Positions 12,536-25,000 of a stretch of DNA of 29,605 bases are shown here, piece after piece. The translations under genes and the position numbers were made by a program. Source of the DNA: a virus; IMG/VR virus record IMGVR_UViG_3300010153_000062, positions 1 to 29,605 of that record. One strand, 5' to 3'. Below the pieces are notes generated by a model. That model ran no database searches. It was not told where the DNA came from and saw only the letters and a program-made list of their open reading frames with translations. The stretch's first letter is position 1. Each line of letters starts with the position of its first letter.

Positions 12536-14707
12536 ATGATTGGTTTGTTAAAACAACTCTTTATTGAACGTATTTTATCTGGGGCAAAAGCTTATTTAGC
12601 TTATCATCCCGAATTAGGAGTGCCTATAGGTATTTTTAACACAAAAGACGAACCAACACACCAAGACCGAGTTAACTCCATAAAACGTTACGGAAAGAAA
12701 GGTAACCCATATTCTTACAAATTAGCTTTATTATTGGGTATAAAAAACCCATTACCATCATATCTAGCTGACCCTGATTTAGAAAAAAGAGTTACAGAAC
12801 TAGAAGCTGAAAATGAAAGATTAAAAGACTACCTTGGTAATGAAACTAAAAGAACTAGGGTTAGTGGAGAAGGAATGAACGCTAAATTTTTCTCAGCACT
12901 AGAAGAAATTAACAAACAACGTACACCTATGTCTGATATGTCTGTTGGTGATATACAACAGATAAGTAAAATGGTAACAGACCTGAGAAGAGGTACTGCG
13001 GTATCAGCGGAGAACATGGGAAAGGTGTTAGATTTACTAGCTTATGAAGATACATTAAGATTAGACCTTTCCAAATCTATTGGATTATCCAATGCTCAAT
13101 TAATAGACCAAATAGAATTAATTAATGAGGCCGCAACTGAAGGGGCAGAATATGGATTAAGAGCAAATGAATTACTAGCGGCATTTAAATCCATAACACA
13201 AGAAATTGGTAGAAATCTATATATTTCACCAGATGTTATGAAAAGAACCGCTTTATTAACCAAGACTTTAGATGGTTTTGACGCCTCTAAATTTGCAGAC
13301 GCTTTTGATACTGTAGGTATGTCGTTAGACGATGCTGTTGGGGGGATAGATGACGCGGATGGAGCTCTTACCGATATAATACAAACAGGACAAGAGTTAG
13401 GGGTTACTATGGAACAATTTTTAGGTGATGTTACCGGTAATATAAAATTAATTAACACATACGGATTTGAAAACGGTGTAGAAGGTTTAGCTAGAATGGT
13501 TGCTCGTTCACAAGCTCTTGGTTTAGAAATGTCTACAGTGACTGGTATGGCAGAAAAATTCTTAGACCCGGAAGGAGCTATAGACTTTGCAGCTAGAATG
13601 CAGGTAATTGGTGGTGCAGTAGGTGATTTAGCTGACCCATTTAAGTTAATGTATATGGCAACTAATGACTTAGAAGGTTTACAAGACGCGATTGTAGATA
13701 CCGCAGCAGCAGCTGTAACTTTTGATAAAGAAAAAAATGCATTTGTTATATCACCGGAATCAAGAAGACAATTACGAGACCAAGCAGATGCAATGGGGAT
13801 GAGTTACCAAGAACTAGCCGATACCGCGGTAAAATCTGCTAGAAGAGCAGCTGTATTCTCAGAATTAGAATTTGTGGGGGACATGTCGGAAACAGACAAA
13901 GAATTAATAGCATCAATGGCTCAAATAGGTGAAGGTGGTGCCGCACAAGTTAAAATTCCTGGTATTGAAGAAATGGTAGATGTTGCTAATGTGACCGACG
14001 AACAAATGGAGTTATTAAGAAAAGAAGGTATGTCTGATACTGATATATATAGACAACAACTTACGGTCGCGGAAAAAAGTGAACAAGCGTTAGCTCGTAT
14101 TGAAGCAGCAGCAAGGGTACAAATAAGATTAATGGGTGGTAGTTCTACTGATGTAGATGCAATGACAGCTTCACAAATGTTAGCAGGTACAATACCTACA
14201 ACTAACCAAATCACACCAGAACAACAAGAGAAATTTGAAACTAGACAAGCAGAGATTGATGCTTTACAAAAAGAGAAAGATGCTGGTAATGCAATAGATG
14301 ATGATAAATTAGAAGAATTAATAAAAGAACAAGAAAAAGAAAAACGTAAAATTTTAGACTCATTTAGTGGTAAATTTAAAGACACTGTATTGGAAATGTT
14401 CCAGGATGGGGTTAATTTAAATGATGCTATTATATCCCCTGATGGTGAAATTCGTAATACTAGAGCTGGTGACTACATTGTTACTGGCACACAAATGGAT
14501 GGTGGACAAGGAATAGACGCTTTAGAATCAGCTTTAATGGGTGGTGTTGGTGGTGGAGGTGGACAAACACTACAAGTAGGTGGAACAATAACCGTTCAAG
14601 GGGAAGGTGAGTCAGCAAGGGTTGATGCAAGAGCATTTATGGACGCTTTTAGTAGAACTAGTAGTGGACAAAAACAAGATATGTATTCACAATTAAATAG
14701 TGTTTAA
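12536..14707 (+). CDS. Tape measure protein (gp29-like)
   Basis: This is a 723-residue, mainly helical, Ala/Asp/Glu-rich protein with no cysteine; T4 gp29 has 590. The N-terminal 75 residues contain YHPELGVPIGIFNTKDEPTH. A leucine-zipper-like coiled coil follows at 80-103 (LEKRVTELEAENERLKDYL). A long helical region of 110-560 includes a segment rich in small residues at about 345-395. A charged coiled coil spans about 565-610. A Gly-rich stretch near 665-675 precedes a terminal beta/helix segment. Tape measure proteins run inside the growing tube and set its length; at the usual 1.5 Angstrom per residue this one implies a tail near 108 nm. The position between the chaperone pair and baseplate genes is the canonical one. 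No peptidoglycan hydrolase or obvious transmembrane segment is visible in it. Confidence 0.75.
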   Translation: MIGLLKQLFIERILSGAKAYLAYHPELGVPIGIFNTKDEPTHQDRVNSIKRYGKKGNPYSYKLALLLGIKNPLPSYLADPDLEKRVTELEAENERLKDYLGNETKRTRVSGEGMNAKFFSALEEINKQRTPMSDMSVGDIQQISKMVTDLRRGTAVSAENMGKVLDLLAYEDTLRLDLSKSIGLSNAQLIDQIELINEAATEGAEYGLRANELLAAFKSITQEIGRNLYISPDVMKRTALLTKTLDGFDASKFADAFDTVGMSLDDAVGGIDDADGALTDIIQTGQELGVTMEQFLGDVTGNIKLINTYGFENGVEGLARMVARSQALGLEMSTVTGMAEKFLDPEGAIDFAARMQVIGGAVGDLADPFKLMYMATNDLEGLQDAIVDTAAAAVTFDKEKNAFVISPESRRQLRDQADAMGMSYQELADTAVKSARRAAVFSELEFVGDMSETDKELIASMAQIGEGGAAQVKIPGIEEMVDVANVTDEQMELLRKEGMSDTDIYRQQLTVAEKSEQALARIEAAARVQIRLMGGSSTDVDAMTASQMLAGTIPTTNQITPEQQEKFETRQAEIDALQKEKDAGNAIDDDKLEELIKEQEKEKRKILDSFSGKFKDTVLEMFQDGVNLNDAIISPDGEIRNTRAGDYIVTGTQMDGGQGIDALESALMGGVGGGGGQTLQVGGTITVQGEGESARVDARAFMDAFSRTSSGQKQDMYSQLNSV

Positions 14708-14718
14708 AATAAAACAAT

Positions 14719-17592
14719 ATGAGTTTAGGTAAAAATACAGGAATTAAAAGTGCTGGAACGTTAGGTCCATGGAAACCAACACCAGCTTCTACAGAATCTT
14801 TAAGGGTTTTTTTATTAGGTAAAAACCTACAAAGTTCTTATTTATCTGATGGAAATCCTATACCACCACCATTTGGGGTACAACAACCAGGTGATGAAAT
14901 TATAAGTCAAACCATAGAACAATCAGTTATAAATCAAGAAACAGTTGAGGATTCTGGTGAATATTGGAAAGGGGTTAGTTTTTTAGATAATAAATACGGA
15001 CCAGAAGGTGGATATAAAGATATATTAAGTATTAACACAAATAAGTTATTTACAGAAACACACCTAGAGTACGTAACACCAAACACACTTCAACCCATAG
15101 GGTTTAGCATTTCATGTTATGGGACTTACGAATTGTATACTGGTGAAAACACATCTGTTGGTTCCGATAGTCCTCTAATGTTAGCCGCACTACCACTATT
15201 CCAACTAAACTTATCAGAAAATCAAACATTTAATACATTAGATAATGAAAATGGTAATAACATTAGTATATCACCAGGACTAACTTATCTTAAAGGTGAG
15301 GATTACTTAAATAGGTTATCAGGTAATTATAACGGTACGTCCGAAATAAGTGGCCAATACCAAAATTTACCGTTTATCCCAGACATAAACCAACTAAAAC
15401 TAAACGGTGTTAATTATGCTGGAGTAACAGACAATATATCAGCTACAGCAGATGCTGTAGGTGAATTCCTAACCAACGGTAATAACATACCACAAAATGA
15501 CTTATCAGTTCCAAACCCAAGTGATAACTTCATAACCCATATGGGAGCTCAACAACAAAAGAGTCTATTCCAAGACAACTTAGTATACAACCAATATAGG
15601 CCTGATTACAGTAGAGTGCAATTAGACCCCGGAGTTACCAATGTAACACCATATTATTATGTTGGTTCTAAGAGTACCGAACCGTCTAATATTGAAAGTC
15701 CAAATAACGCAACACCAACTAATAAGTTCGGTAAAAAAACTAAAGCGTTAGTTTATGGTCCAGGAGCGGTAGCTAAAGAACTGGAAACAGTTAACGGTGT
15801 TGCTTTATGGAAAAAATATAATTTTGGTTTAGAAGGAAAAGCTTATACCGACGGAGGGGGGTTAGCGGCAGGATTTACTTGGTTTGGTAGTACCTCACTA
15901 GCTTCAGTTAATGCACCTCCAGGGATGTTATATACCAGGTCTTTTATAAAACCAAAAAGGGTTGGTGGCATTTTAGACCAAACACAGAAATTAATAGATT
16001 CAGCACCTTTAATGGGTGGAGCAAAAAGAAAACACGCAGGACACGCAATAGACCAAACATCTAAAATATTTAATGATGGTTATAAACAAATATCTAAAGG
16101 TAGTGGAGCTAGATTTATAGACAAAGGCATATTCGGTGGAGTAGGACCAACAGAGTTCTGTAGAACGTGGACCAAAGATAATCCTTACTACACATTTAAA
16201 AATTTACAAAAAAGTGGTGGACTACTAAGAGGTAATCCAGACTCGGTACTCTCTAGTACCTACAACCTTAATATAGCCCCAAACATGGGACATAACGTTG
16301 ACGCTAATGGAGTTAAAAAATATATGTTTTCTTTAGAAAATTTAGCTTGGAGAGGAGCACCAGAACTAGATTTCCTACCAGCATCAGAAAAAGGACCTAA
16401 CGGAGGTAGAGTCATGTGGTTTCCACCTTACGATATTAATGTTGGTGACACCAACTCAGCTCAATGGAACTCAGTATCTTTTCTAGGTAGACCGGAACCA
16501 ATATATACTTACAACTACACTGAAAGAATTGGTACATTAAGTTTTAAAATAGTGGTTGACCACTCATCTATTATGGATGTTATAGCCTCAAAAGAGTTAG
16601 AAAATGTACCAGATACTACCGCTGACGCTATTTTAGAATCATTTATAGCGGGATGTCAAAAATTTGACATATATGAATTAGCTGGTAAATACGGTGACTT
16701 ATTATCAGCTGTAGATTTAGAAATTGTACAAAATACTATAGAGGTCCCTAATAATAATGTTGTCGACCAACAAGTTAATGAAGGTGATGAGATAAATGAT
16801 GGTAATTCTGTGGGGGCAAACATAAACGATGATAACTCACAAGGTGTTACAGACCTGGAAACTGGTACTGACACACAACCACCATTATCCACAACTTCTA
16901 ACTTAACTTATAAAAAAGCTGTTGGTGGTTCGGTAAACGCAAAAAGATTATTAAGTAGGTTAATGAGAGAAGAAAACTATTTTAAACATTTAGAAGAAAA
17001 TGAAGAGTTTGTTTATGATTCACTAAAAAGGCAATTAAAATATTTTCACCCATCGTTTCACTCTATGACACCAGAAGGTCTAAACAGTAGGTTATCATTT
17101 CTATTGCAATGTACAAGACCAGGAAGAACGATACCAACAGAAACAGAAGGAGGGGCTCAAAATGTAGATGCGGAAAATACCGCATTTGGTGCACCACCAA
17201 TCTGTGTTTTAAGGATTGGTGATTTTTATCACACTAAAATCGCGATAGATTCAGTTAGTTTTAATTATGAACCACTTATATTTGATTTAAATCCTGAAGG
17301 GATTGGTGTGCAACCAATGATAGCGAATGTTTCTATGAACTTCAAATATATCGGTGGTCAAGGATTGGAAAAACCAGTTTCTGAATTACAGAATGCATTA
17401 TCTAATAATTTCTTTGCAAATACAGAAGTATATAATGAGGACAGTATTACTGACACAAAAGTTGTGTTAGAGGGTGAAGGAACACAAGGAGCTGTATTAG
17501 ATGCTATTACACAAACAAATAGTCAGTTAGTTGATGACTATAATAATTTATTAAATACTGTTGATGGATTAACAGGTGGAGAACTAAGTTAG
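14719..17592 (+). CDS. Baseplate / tail tube cap-like structural protein (gp48/gp54-related region)
   Basis: This large structural protein has 957 residues. The N-terminal 60 residues include LRVFLLGKNLQSSYLSDG and a Pro-rich stretch (PIPPPFG, about 47-53). Residues about 590-635 (FLGRPEPIYTYNYTERIGTL and SFKIVVDHSS) and about 825-895 (a strand FYHTKIAIDSVSFNYEPLIF, then IANVSMNFKYIGGQ) form the kind of beta-sandwich seen in tube-like proteins that nucleate the tail tube on the baseplate. In T4 those are gp48 and gp54, encoded right after the tape measure gene, as here. Residues 674-728 form an Asn/Asp/Thr-rich, low-complexity linker. The protein is more than twice the size of gp48 (364 residues), so it may combine several functions. 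Virion baseplate role fairly likely; exact equivalence uncertain. Confidence 0.55.
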   Translation: MSLGKNTGIKSAGTLGPWKPTPASTESLRVFLLGKNLQSSYLSDGNPIPPPFGVQQPGDEIISQTIEQSVINQETVEDSGEYWKGVSFLDNKYGPEGGYKDILSINTNKLFTETHLEYVTPNTLQPIGFSISCYGTYELYTGENTSVGSDSPLMLAALPLFQLNLSENQTFNTLDNENGNNISISPGLTYLKGEDYLNRLSGNYNGTSEISGQYQNLPFIPDINQLKLNGVNYAGVTDNISATADAVGEFLTNGNNIPQNDLSVPNPSDNFITHMGAQQQKSLFQDNLVYNQYRPDYSRVQLDPGVTNVTPYYYVGSKSTEPSNIESPNNATPTNKFGKKTKALVYGPGAVAKELETVNGVALWKKYNFGLEGKAYTDGGGLAAGFTWFGSTSLASVNAPPGMLYTRSFIKPKRVGGILDQTQKLIDSAPLMGGAKRKHAGHAIDQTSKIFNDGYKQISKGSGARFIDKGIFGGVGPTEFCRTWTKDNPYYTFKNLQKSGGLLRGNPDSVLSSTYNLNIAPNMGHNVDANGVKKYMFSLENLAWRGAPELDFLPASEKGPNGGRVMWFPPYDINVGDTNSAQWNSVSFLGRPEPIYTYNYTERIGTLSFKIVVDHSSIMDVIASKELENVPDTTADAILESFIAGCQKFDIYELAGKYGDLLSAVDLEIVQNTIEVPNNNVVDQQVNEGDEINDGNSVGANINDDNSQGVTDLETGTDTQPPLSTTSNLTYKKAVGGSVNAKRLLSRLMREENYFKHLEENEEFVYDSLKRQLKYFHPSFHSMTPEGLNSRLSFLLQCTRPGRTIPTETEGGAQNVDAENTAFGAPPICVLRIGDFYHTKIAIDSVSFNYEPLIFDLNPEGIGVQPMIANVSMNFKYIGGQGLEKPVSELQNALSNNFFANTEVYNEDSITDTKVVLEGEGTQGAVLDAITQTNSQLVDDYNNLLNTVDGLTGGELS

Positions 17593-17594
17593 TT

Positions 17595-18683
17595 ATGGCA
17601 AATGAAATAAAATATAAAAATTTATTAAATACCTTTGTGGGGTATAGTAAGTCATATGCTTTAGATATTAAAAATAGTTTAAGTCAAATGTTTTTAACAC
17701 AAAGTATGGGTCTTACAGAAGAATTTATGTTTGATAGAATATTTACAAATGGTACTGTTGGTGCATTAAATAGAGAATTAGTGGGTATACCACAATTCAT
17801 AATAGATGATATAATAACAAAATATACAACATTAAAAAATAGTATTAATTCTGGAACAACTAATATACAAATACAATTTAGTACGTTAGAAACAAATAAT
17901 AAAGAAAGGGAATATATAAGACACTGTTTATTAAATACACTAGAAGAACAATTAACAAACATAACCAACTCAATCCTATCAACAACAAACAGTTTTAGAC
18001 AACAACAAGTAAATTTGGTAAATACGATAGATAAATTAAATTTAGTGACTGTAAGTAATTATGATGGGGAATTTTTAAATTCTGTTGGTGGACAAGTAAG
18101 AGCCTACCAATTAACTGGGACCACAGAACTAAACGATTTAACTACCGACTACAATAGTTCAGCAGTAGTTTTAAATGACTACATAACAAAAAAAGTCATA
18201 CCGACATTTAGTAAGAACTATCCTGGTGGGGAAGAATACTTATTCTTTATTAATAGGTTATGTACAAATGATACAATGGCTTTTAATTTTAAAAACGGAT
18301 ATAAGACCCAATTAGTTGATGTATTAAAATATAGAAATGGGGAATTATATGATAAATTACTTAAAGTTGATGAAAGTAGCGTGAACGGAATAAGATACCA
18401 AACGAGTAGAAGATTTAAACCTTTGTTAGAAACTATAGTAACTAATTGGTTAACATATGATTTAAGTCTTGTAAAATCTAGATTTGATGAGACACTTTAT
18501 ATGGGTTATGAAAAATTAGAAAATAGTTTGAAAACTTTTACTACAACATATAACGTTGGTTACGGTATAAATACTGGTGCTACTGCACAAAATTTAGTTA
18601 GGAATGAATTAAAGAGTAGAAATGTGGGGACACAAACCGTTAGTTTTAACCATAAAATGATAGGACAATTATATATTAGTTAA
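17595..18683 (+). CDS. Hypothetical tail/baseplate protein
   Basis: The 362-residue protein matches no family I recognise. It is rich in Asn, Thr, Leu and Lys, largely helical in the first half (residues 1-135, with a probable coiled coil around 100-135) and mixed later, ending in a beta segment (TVSFNHKMIGQLYIS). There is one cysteine in each half, no signal peptide and no catalytic motif. Its ATG is 2 nt after the stop of the upstream baseplate gene and its stop is 2 nt before the gp53-like gene, so it is locked into the baseplate operon. A structural or assembly role in the baseplate is therefore likely from context alone. Confidence 0.7.
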   Translation: MANEIKYKNLLNTFVGYSKSYALDIKNSLSQMFLTQSMGLTEEFMFDRIFTNGTVGALNRELVGIPQFIIDDIITKYTTLKNSINSGTTNIQIQFSTLETNNKEREYIRHCLLNTLEEQLTNITNSILSTTNSFRQQQVNLVNTIDKLNLVTVSNYDGEFLNSVGGQVRAYQLTGTTELNDLTTDYNSSAVVLNDYITKKVIPTFSKNYPGGEEYLFFINRLCTNDTMAFNFKNGYKTQLVDVLKYRNGELYDKLLKVDESSVNGIRYQTSRRFKPLLETIVTNWLTYDLSLVKSRFDETLYMGYEKLENSLKTFTTTYNVGYGINTGATAQNLVRNELKSRNVGTQTVSFNHKMIGQLYIS

Positions 18684-18685
18684 TT

Positions 18686-19003
18686 ATGAGTTATTATGAT
18701 AGATATAGTGAATTTATTGTAAATGGTGACTTTATTATGGTTCCCAGCATTACATTAGATGTGAAATCTACAGATAGAGAAACTGTTTATAAAGTAGGCA
18801 AAACTAGACTGGATAAACTATCACAGCAATACTATGACTCACCCTACTATGGTTGGTTAATTATGCAAGCTAATCCACAATACGGTGGACAAGAATGGAA
18901 TATTCCAGATGGAACACTTATAAGGATACCACACCCACTAATGACATCACTTGAGGAATATAAATCAAAAGTAGACACACACTTCCTCTATTATGGCAGA
19001 TAA
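18686..19003 (+). CDS. Baseplate wedge protein, gp53/LysM-like
   Basis: The 105-residue protein has the compact LysM-like arrangement found in gp53-type wedge proteins: a strand around YKVGKTRLDKL, a helix with SQQYYDSPYYGWLIMQANP, and the closing strand IPDGTLIRIPHP. T4 gp53 shows the comparable core with an aromatic-rich segment (GNPQLYWVLLM) but is longer (196 residues). In T4 gp53 joins neighbouring wedges around the hub; in related contractile systems a small LysM protein does the same. It follows the preceding stop by 2 nt, and its 3' end overlaps the start of the giant hub-like gene by 11 nt, consistent with coordinated synthesis of baseplate parts. The N-terminal half of T4 gp53 has no counterpart here. 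Confidence 0.65.
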   Translation: MSYYDRYSEFIVNGDFIMVPSITLDVKSTDRETVYKVGKTRLDKLSQQYYDSPYYGWLIMQANPQYGGQEWNIPDGTLIRIPHPLMTSLEEYKSKVDTHFLYYGR

Positions 19004-22000
19004 ATTAAACAGCGGTAACATATACACAAATGCGGTAGGAAACAACCTTGTTGTTGTAGACCCAAACAAAGTGGTATTAAATGGTGAGATTAAAGATAGA
19101 CTTGTAGACCATGAAGATATGGTTATGTACGCTAATCTTACAGCAATAATTTATCCACGTAGTAAAGTTATTTCTGGTTCACAAAATCAAGGAGATAGAA
19201 TAATAGTGGACATATTTGATGGTGAATTAAATTTTCTAAAACCAAAAAACTCGGATTTTTTAAACTCCGATTGGACCCAAGCTTTTACAAACCCAGATGT
19301 TAATAAAAAAGTTAAAACTGTAGATAGTGAAGGTACTACTATAGGTGTAACGACAGAAAACACACTAGATTTTCAAGGATTCGGAATAACATCAATAAAC
19401 GTTAAGTTAAATGCATCATATATACCACAAGTAAGTATTAATTTTACTGATGTAAGAGGGAAAACATTATTTGAACAAGCCAGGGGGAACACTCCCTACA
19501 CGGCCTTTTTCCACCTACCATACCCAACATTTTATTTAACACTTAAGGGTTATTATGGTAAGGCAGTAAAGTACCAGCTCACCATGGAAAAATTTTCATC
19601 TAGGTTTGACCCAGCGAGTGGTGATTATTTAGTGACGTGTAACTTTGTTGGTAATCACGTAGCATTACTTAGGGATATAAATATGCACCAGGTGTTAACA
19701 GCACCATACATGTACCCAACTAGTTGTGACGCTAGTGGTTGTGTGACTGAAACTAGAGGGAAACAAGTGTTAAAAGAAGTTTATGCTACATATAGACAAC
19801 AAGGATTAATTGATGAATCTTTTTCCAAAGATTCAGAAATAACATTAGTTGACCTTATAGAAAAATTAAAATTATTAGATAATAATCTAGGAAAATTATT
19901 TGGTGAAAGTAGTTTACAAATGACTACTGATAGACTTGAGTACGATTCGTTACTTAAAGATTTAAATAAATCTATAAAAGAAAAAGATGGGTGGAAAGAC
20001 CGATACTTAAATAACAATAAAGTTGTTACAGTACAAGTTGTGGTGCCTGATACAACAACAACAGGTAAAACAATTAATGTTAGTGCTTACCCTTTAAAAG
20101 GTATAGATGTAATTCCTGAAACAGAAGACCCAATAGTCTACAAAGAAAAAATAATTACTGAAGCGAAAGATAAATTACAAGGTATAATAGACACATTTAC
20201 TGATGAAGCAAATGAAAATTTAACATTTGGAAAAGGTGGTGAATATATGGTAGACACCAAACTCCTACACCAAACAGATTTATTTGAAGCTCAAAAAGTT
20301 TCAGGCATAAATGTTAAAGTGGTTGACGACTCAGGGTTAGATACTGAATTAGAACCTTGGATTATAATGGATGGTGCGTCATTAGTATATGGTGAATTAT
20401 TTAAAAAACATAAAACTGAATTTGAAAAAAGTGCAACTAAAATGTCTACTAAAGTTGGTAAAACACTAAATAGTAGATTAGAAGCAGAAATAGGGTTTAA
20501 ACCAACCATTAGAAATGTTTTTGCAATTATTATGGCAGGTGCAGACACCTTTTTAAGACTAATGGATATAGTACACACTAACGCTATGGAAATGAAAAGT
20601 AACGCAAAAAGGTTAGACATCTCCAAAGACAGTAAAAGTAATGACATAGTTTATCCATGGCCTCAATATTTTGTTGTGGAAGAAGAAGATGAGTGTACTA
20701 CGTCTTCAGTTTTAAAATACCCAGGAGCTAAAGATGTTATAGATAGTACTGGAGCTGACGACATTAAAGTTTGGCCTGAAGTACACTTTGTTGAAGAGTA
20801 TACCAAAACAAGTGTTTATAAGTCCTCAGACTTTAATCTACAAACACCTAATAATGCCTATGTAAAAGAATTTATACCAATTAATATATACGACTGGAAT
20901 GTAACCAAAGAACCATATAGTGACACCTATTTTGTTAGTTTGATGTGGGAAATATTACTTAGAGGTCAAAAAACCGTAAGATATGGTAGTATAGATACTA
21001 GATTTGCTGGAAGTGGTTATAATCTAAACGCTCATATATTTGAACTTGCTGGTTATGATGGTAAAAATTTATATGATAAAGTTAGTAAATCTTATTCTTT
21101 AAATCAGTTTTTTAAGGATGTAAAATCTAGTGATGACTTAATTAACTTTTTAAAGACAAATGACCCAGAAAGAACAAACTTATATCTAGAATCAAATACA
21201 GTAACACCACAAACAAACACTAAGTCATATGATTTTTCTTATACAGAAATAGTTTATAGTGTAAATCCAGCAGGGTTTGAAGAAAATATAAAATACGTTA
21301 AAGACATATCAAAAACTTTTGATGCATTTTTTGACCTCGCACCAACATACTGGGGAGGTGCGGGTGGTTGGATTAAAGCCAATTATGCTAATGGTGAAAA
21401 TAGTAGGGTTGGTGATTTTTATGAAATAGGAAAAAGTTTAGAATATGATTTAGGTGGGACATTTAATCTCAGGGATAAAGATGATATCCGATACCAGATA
21501 TATAAAAACTTTTGTTTTAGTTTTGAAATAGATACACTAGCTAGATTTAATAACACACCAAAAAAACTAAGTTCACAACCAGAAGAATTTTACAAAGAAT
21601 TAAACACCTCAACAAACCCACTAGGAGTTACAGAAGGAGAAATAGTGAGGGATGATACTACAACATTCTCCACATCGTTACCAGTACCTGGTTCACCAGC
21701 ACCAGTAGCTGAAGAAAACTATAGTCTATATACTTCCATGTTGAATACACCTTATTTTATAAATGCAATTGTGGGTGGTGTAGCTATGGACGCTCTTGGA
21801 ATGCCCGGTCCATATATTTCTGCGTCGTACCTATTCTTAAACTCCCTACCACTACCGACATTTAGAGAAAAAGTTTTATTAAAAGGTGATAGTGAGGGAA
21901 CAACAGAGTTCGGTTCATACATATCACAAATATTTAATCAAATACCAGCTATTCATGATGTACCAGTATCATTATTACTTAGACTAGGGTCAATATGGCA

Positions 22001-25000
22001 TAGATATAAAGAACAAGTTAATGGTATGGGTGATATACTTGGTGGTGATTTTAATAACTTAGGTGGAGGAGGTGGTGTTGGTCCGTTCTATGACCCAGTT
22101 GGTGGTAATATAAATCAATCATTTACCTACACAGATAGTTCTGGTGGTGGAACATTAAATTATAATGGTTCTACAACAAATTTCGGAGTCTACCAAGAGG
22201 TAATAGGAGCTATACATTATATTGCTTCTGGTGAGTTTACCACACCAACAACCAATTTAAATAATGCAATTGGAGTGGGAGCACCACTAACAATATCACA
22301 AAATCCAAACATAACAACAAATAATACTGACTTTAAATTTTTTGACGTTCATTTAGATTCGGCTAATATCACCAACCCACTCTTAGGAGCAAAAGGAACT
22401 GGGAGGGATTATTTTATTGTATACCCTTCTTCAGGAGCTCTAATTGATACAGATATTAATAGTTATTCCACACCTAATGTTGCATGGTTAAATAATGGTG
22501 GTTGTAGAATGTTATGGGGAATGTCTAATTATGGATACTTCCAACATAGCCCAAATTATAGAGCACAAGAACATAGATACTTTAAGAAAATAGACAACAC
22601 ACAAGACCAACAAATAGCTTGGCAGCTTAGACCTTTTGATGTACAAGACTATTCAACGATAGAAGAATTAAGAGGGGTGTTTAATTCAGAACAACTAGAT
22701 TTTTTTGAATCGTTATTTTTAAAATTTGCAAGTCCTAACGGTGATGCTGACTTGGGTGGTAGTATGAAACAAATTATTAAAGATATTACAGTTATTGAAA
22801 AAAAATGGTTAGACCCTACACAGGCAGTAACTAGAATAGAGGGGGTTCTCGCTAAAGCACAACTTAAAAAATTCGGTAAAGTCATGACTAAATTTTTAAA
22901 TAAAAGAATTAGTTATGTACATAAAACAACAACTAATGTTGGGGAGGTCATAAACAACTCAACCCTAATACAAAAATTAAAAGATATTGAATCTGGTAAT
23001 AACGAATATGAATTTGGTAACCTAACTCCAGGTAGTATACCACCATTAGCTGGTTCACAAGAAGACATAGATATTAAACTACATGTTGGACAATACTACT
23101 CTCAGGATAGTACCCAATTTACTATCTTAGTACCAAATGTAGCAACAAACCCAATATTAAACTTTTTTGCTACTATTAGAAATAATGGGATAGAATTTAA
23201 TTCTGAAAACATAAAAGGTTTTGCTCCTTTTATAAGATTGTATGCCGCACACTGTGCCAATAGTGGGTTAATACCAGCTAGTACATACCTTACACAATTT
23301 ATGTCTGAATTAGATGGTCTGTCCACAAAAGAAAATGAATACATAAATCAGTTAGTAAAAGTTAGTAATGGAAATATTAACGATGAAGAAAACACACCAG
23401 ACCAAGATATGGCGGACAGTAGAACAAGTATCGAAGGTGATGACCTAAAATTGGATTTATACAATCAATTTAAAACTCTTAATGATAGGTGGATATCAGG
23501 ATTAGACCTACAAACCCAAACACTATTTCAGAGATTTTTATTTTTCGATAGAGCAAATAAAGATATTGGTGATAGTGCAATTATTAATATATGGGACATA
23601 ATAAAATTAGACACACCTTTTGACTCTGGAAACGAAAAAACATTAACACAGAGTATTTCTAGTTACATATCCACAATTTTAGCAAATAATTTCTTTAACT
23701 ACATTCCATTACCGTCGTACATTAACTTCTATAGTGTTGGTGGTGATAACACACAAAAACAGGGTAATGCGATGTTTGGGACATTTAAAACAGTAGATTA
23801 CTTAGAATCTTCCCCAGTTTTTCTATGTCAATATGTTGGAAAACCATCATCCCAATTAAATAATAAAGCCCCAAACAATGGATATGCTAATGACGGGTTT
23901 GCATTAAATTTGGTTAGTAATAACCCTTTGGCTGGTCCTGACTGTGGTAACAAAAAACTATCTAATAAAGTTATGGGGTTCACGGTAGACTTTGGAATAC
24001 CTAATCAAAACATGTTTGAATCAATAACATTAGACCAAGAACAATTTCAAAACACTTCAGAGAGTTATAAGATATTACAACAAATGGCAGATTCGGGTGG
24101 TGGAGGAGCAACCAGTATGGCATCATCATCATTATATAATGTCTATGCGAGTAGGTCTTACACAGCAAAAGTTACATGTATTGGAAATGTGACCATACAA
24201 CCAACCCAATACTTTCAGTTAAGATACCTACCAATGTTTAACGGACCTTATTTAATTATAAATGTAGAACACAACATAACACCCAACAATATAGAAACAA
24301 GTTTTGAGGGTGTTAGAGTACCAATACCTAAATTACCAAATATTACAGACTTGGTACAAAGAGTAGAAGAAAAACTTTACGCAGCAGCAGAAACTAGACT
24401 ACAAGATAAAATTAAAAATGTATTTTATGATGATAACGATGCAACACCAAAACAATTAAAATTAACACCGGAAGATAACGGTTATTTAGATTTGGATAAT
24501 ACACCTTGGGTGGAAGACAATGTTGAATTACTACTACCAATTATGCCAGAATTAATTAACCCACAACAAATAACAGATAGCAAAACAAGACATCTAGGTG
24601 TAGACTTAACACCAATACCAAGTCAAACAACAGAGGTTAGTAGTGAAGAAGGTATATTAATTAGACCAGTTATGGTTGGAACAGTTATTGATAGATTAGA
24701 TGGTTGTAAACCACAACAAAAAGATAACAAATGTGCAAGATATGGTAATTATGTAATAACTCAAAAAACTATACTGGAATTCCCTGGAGAAGGTGAAACA
24801 GCTTACTACAAAGTAAAATATGCAAATCTAAGAGAAGGTGAAGTATTGGATATGGGTCAAGAAGTATCTAAAATTAGTGATAGTGATATTGCTTTTGGTA
24901 ACGTTATTATAGGTAAATTAGGAAATAGTGGAATGTCTAGGGGACCTCATTTACACTTAGAAGTAATACGTGGTGTTGTTAATGGTAGTGGTAAAGTAGT

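Noticed and set aside
13921-14385. Minus-strand open frame of 154 codons opposite the tape measure gene
   Set aside because: Shadow of an Ala/Glu-rich helical gene; composition is Ser/Ile/Cys noise and no control signals are present.
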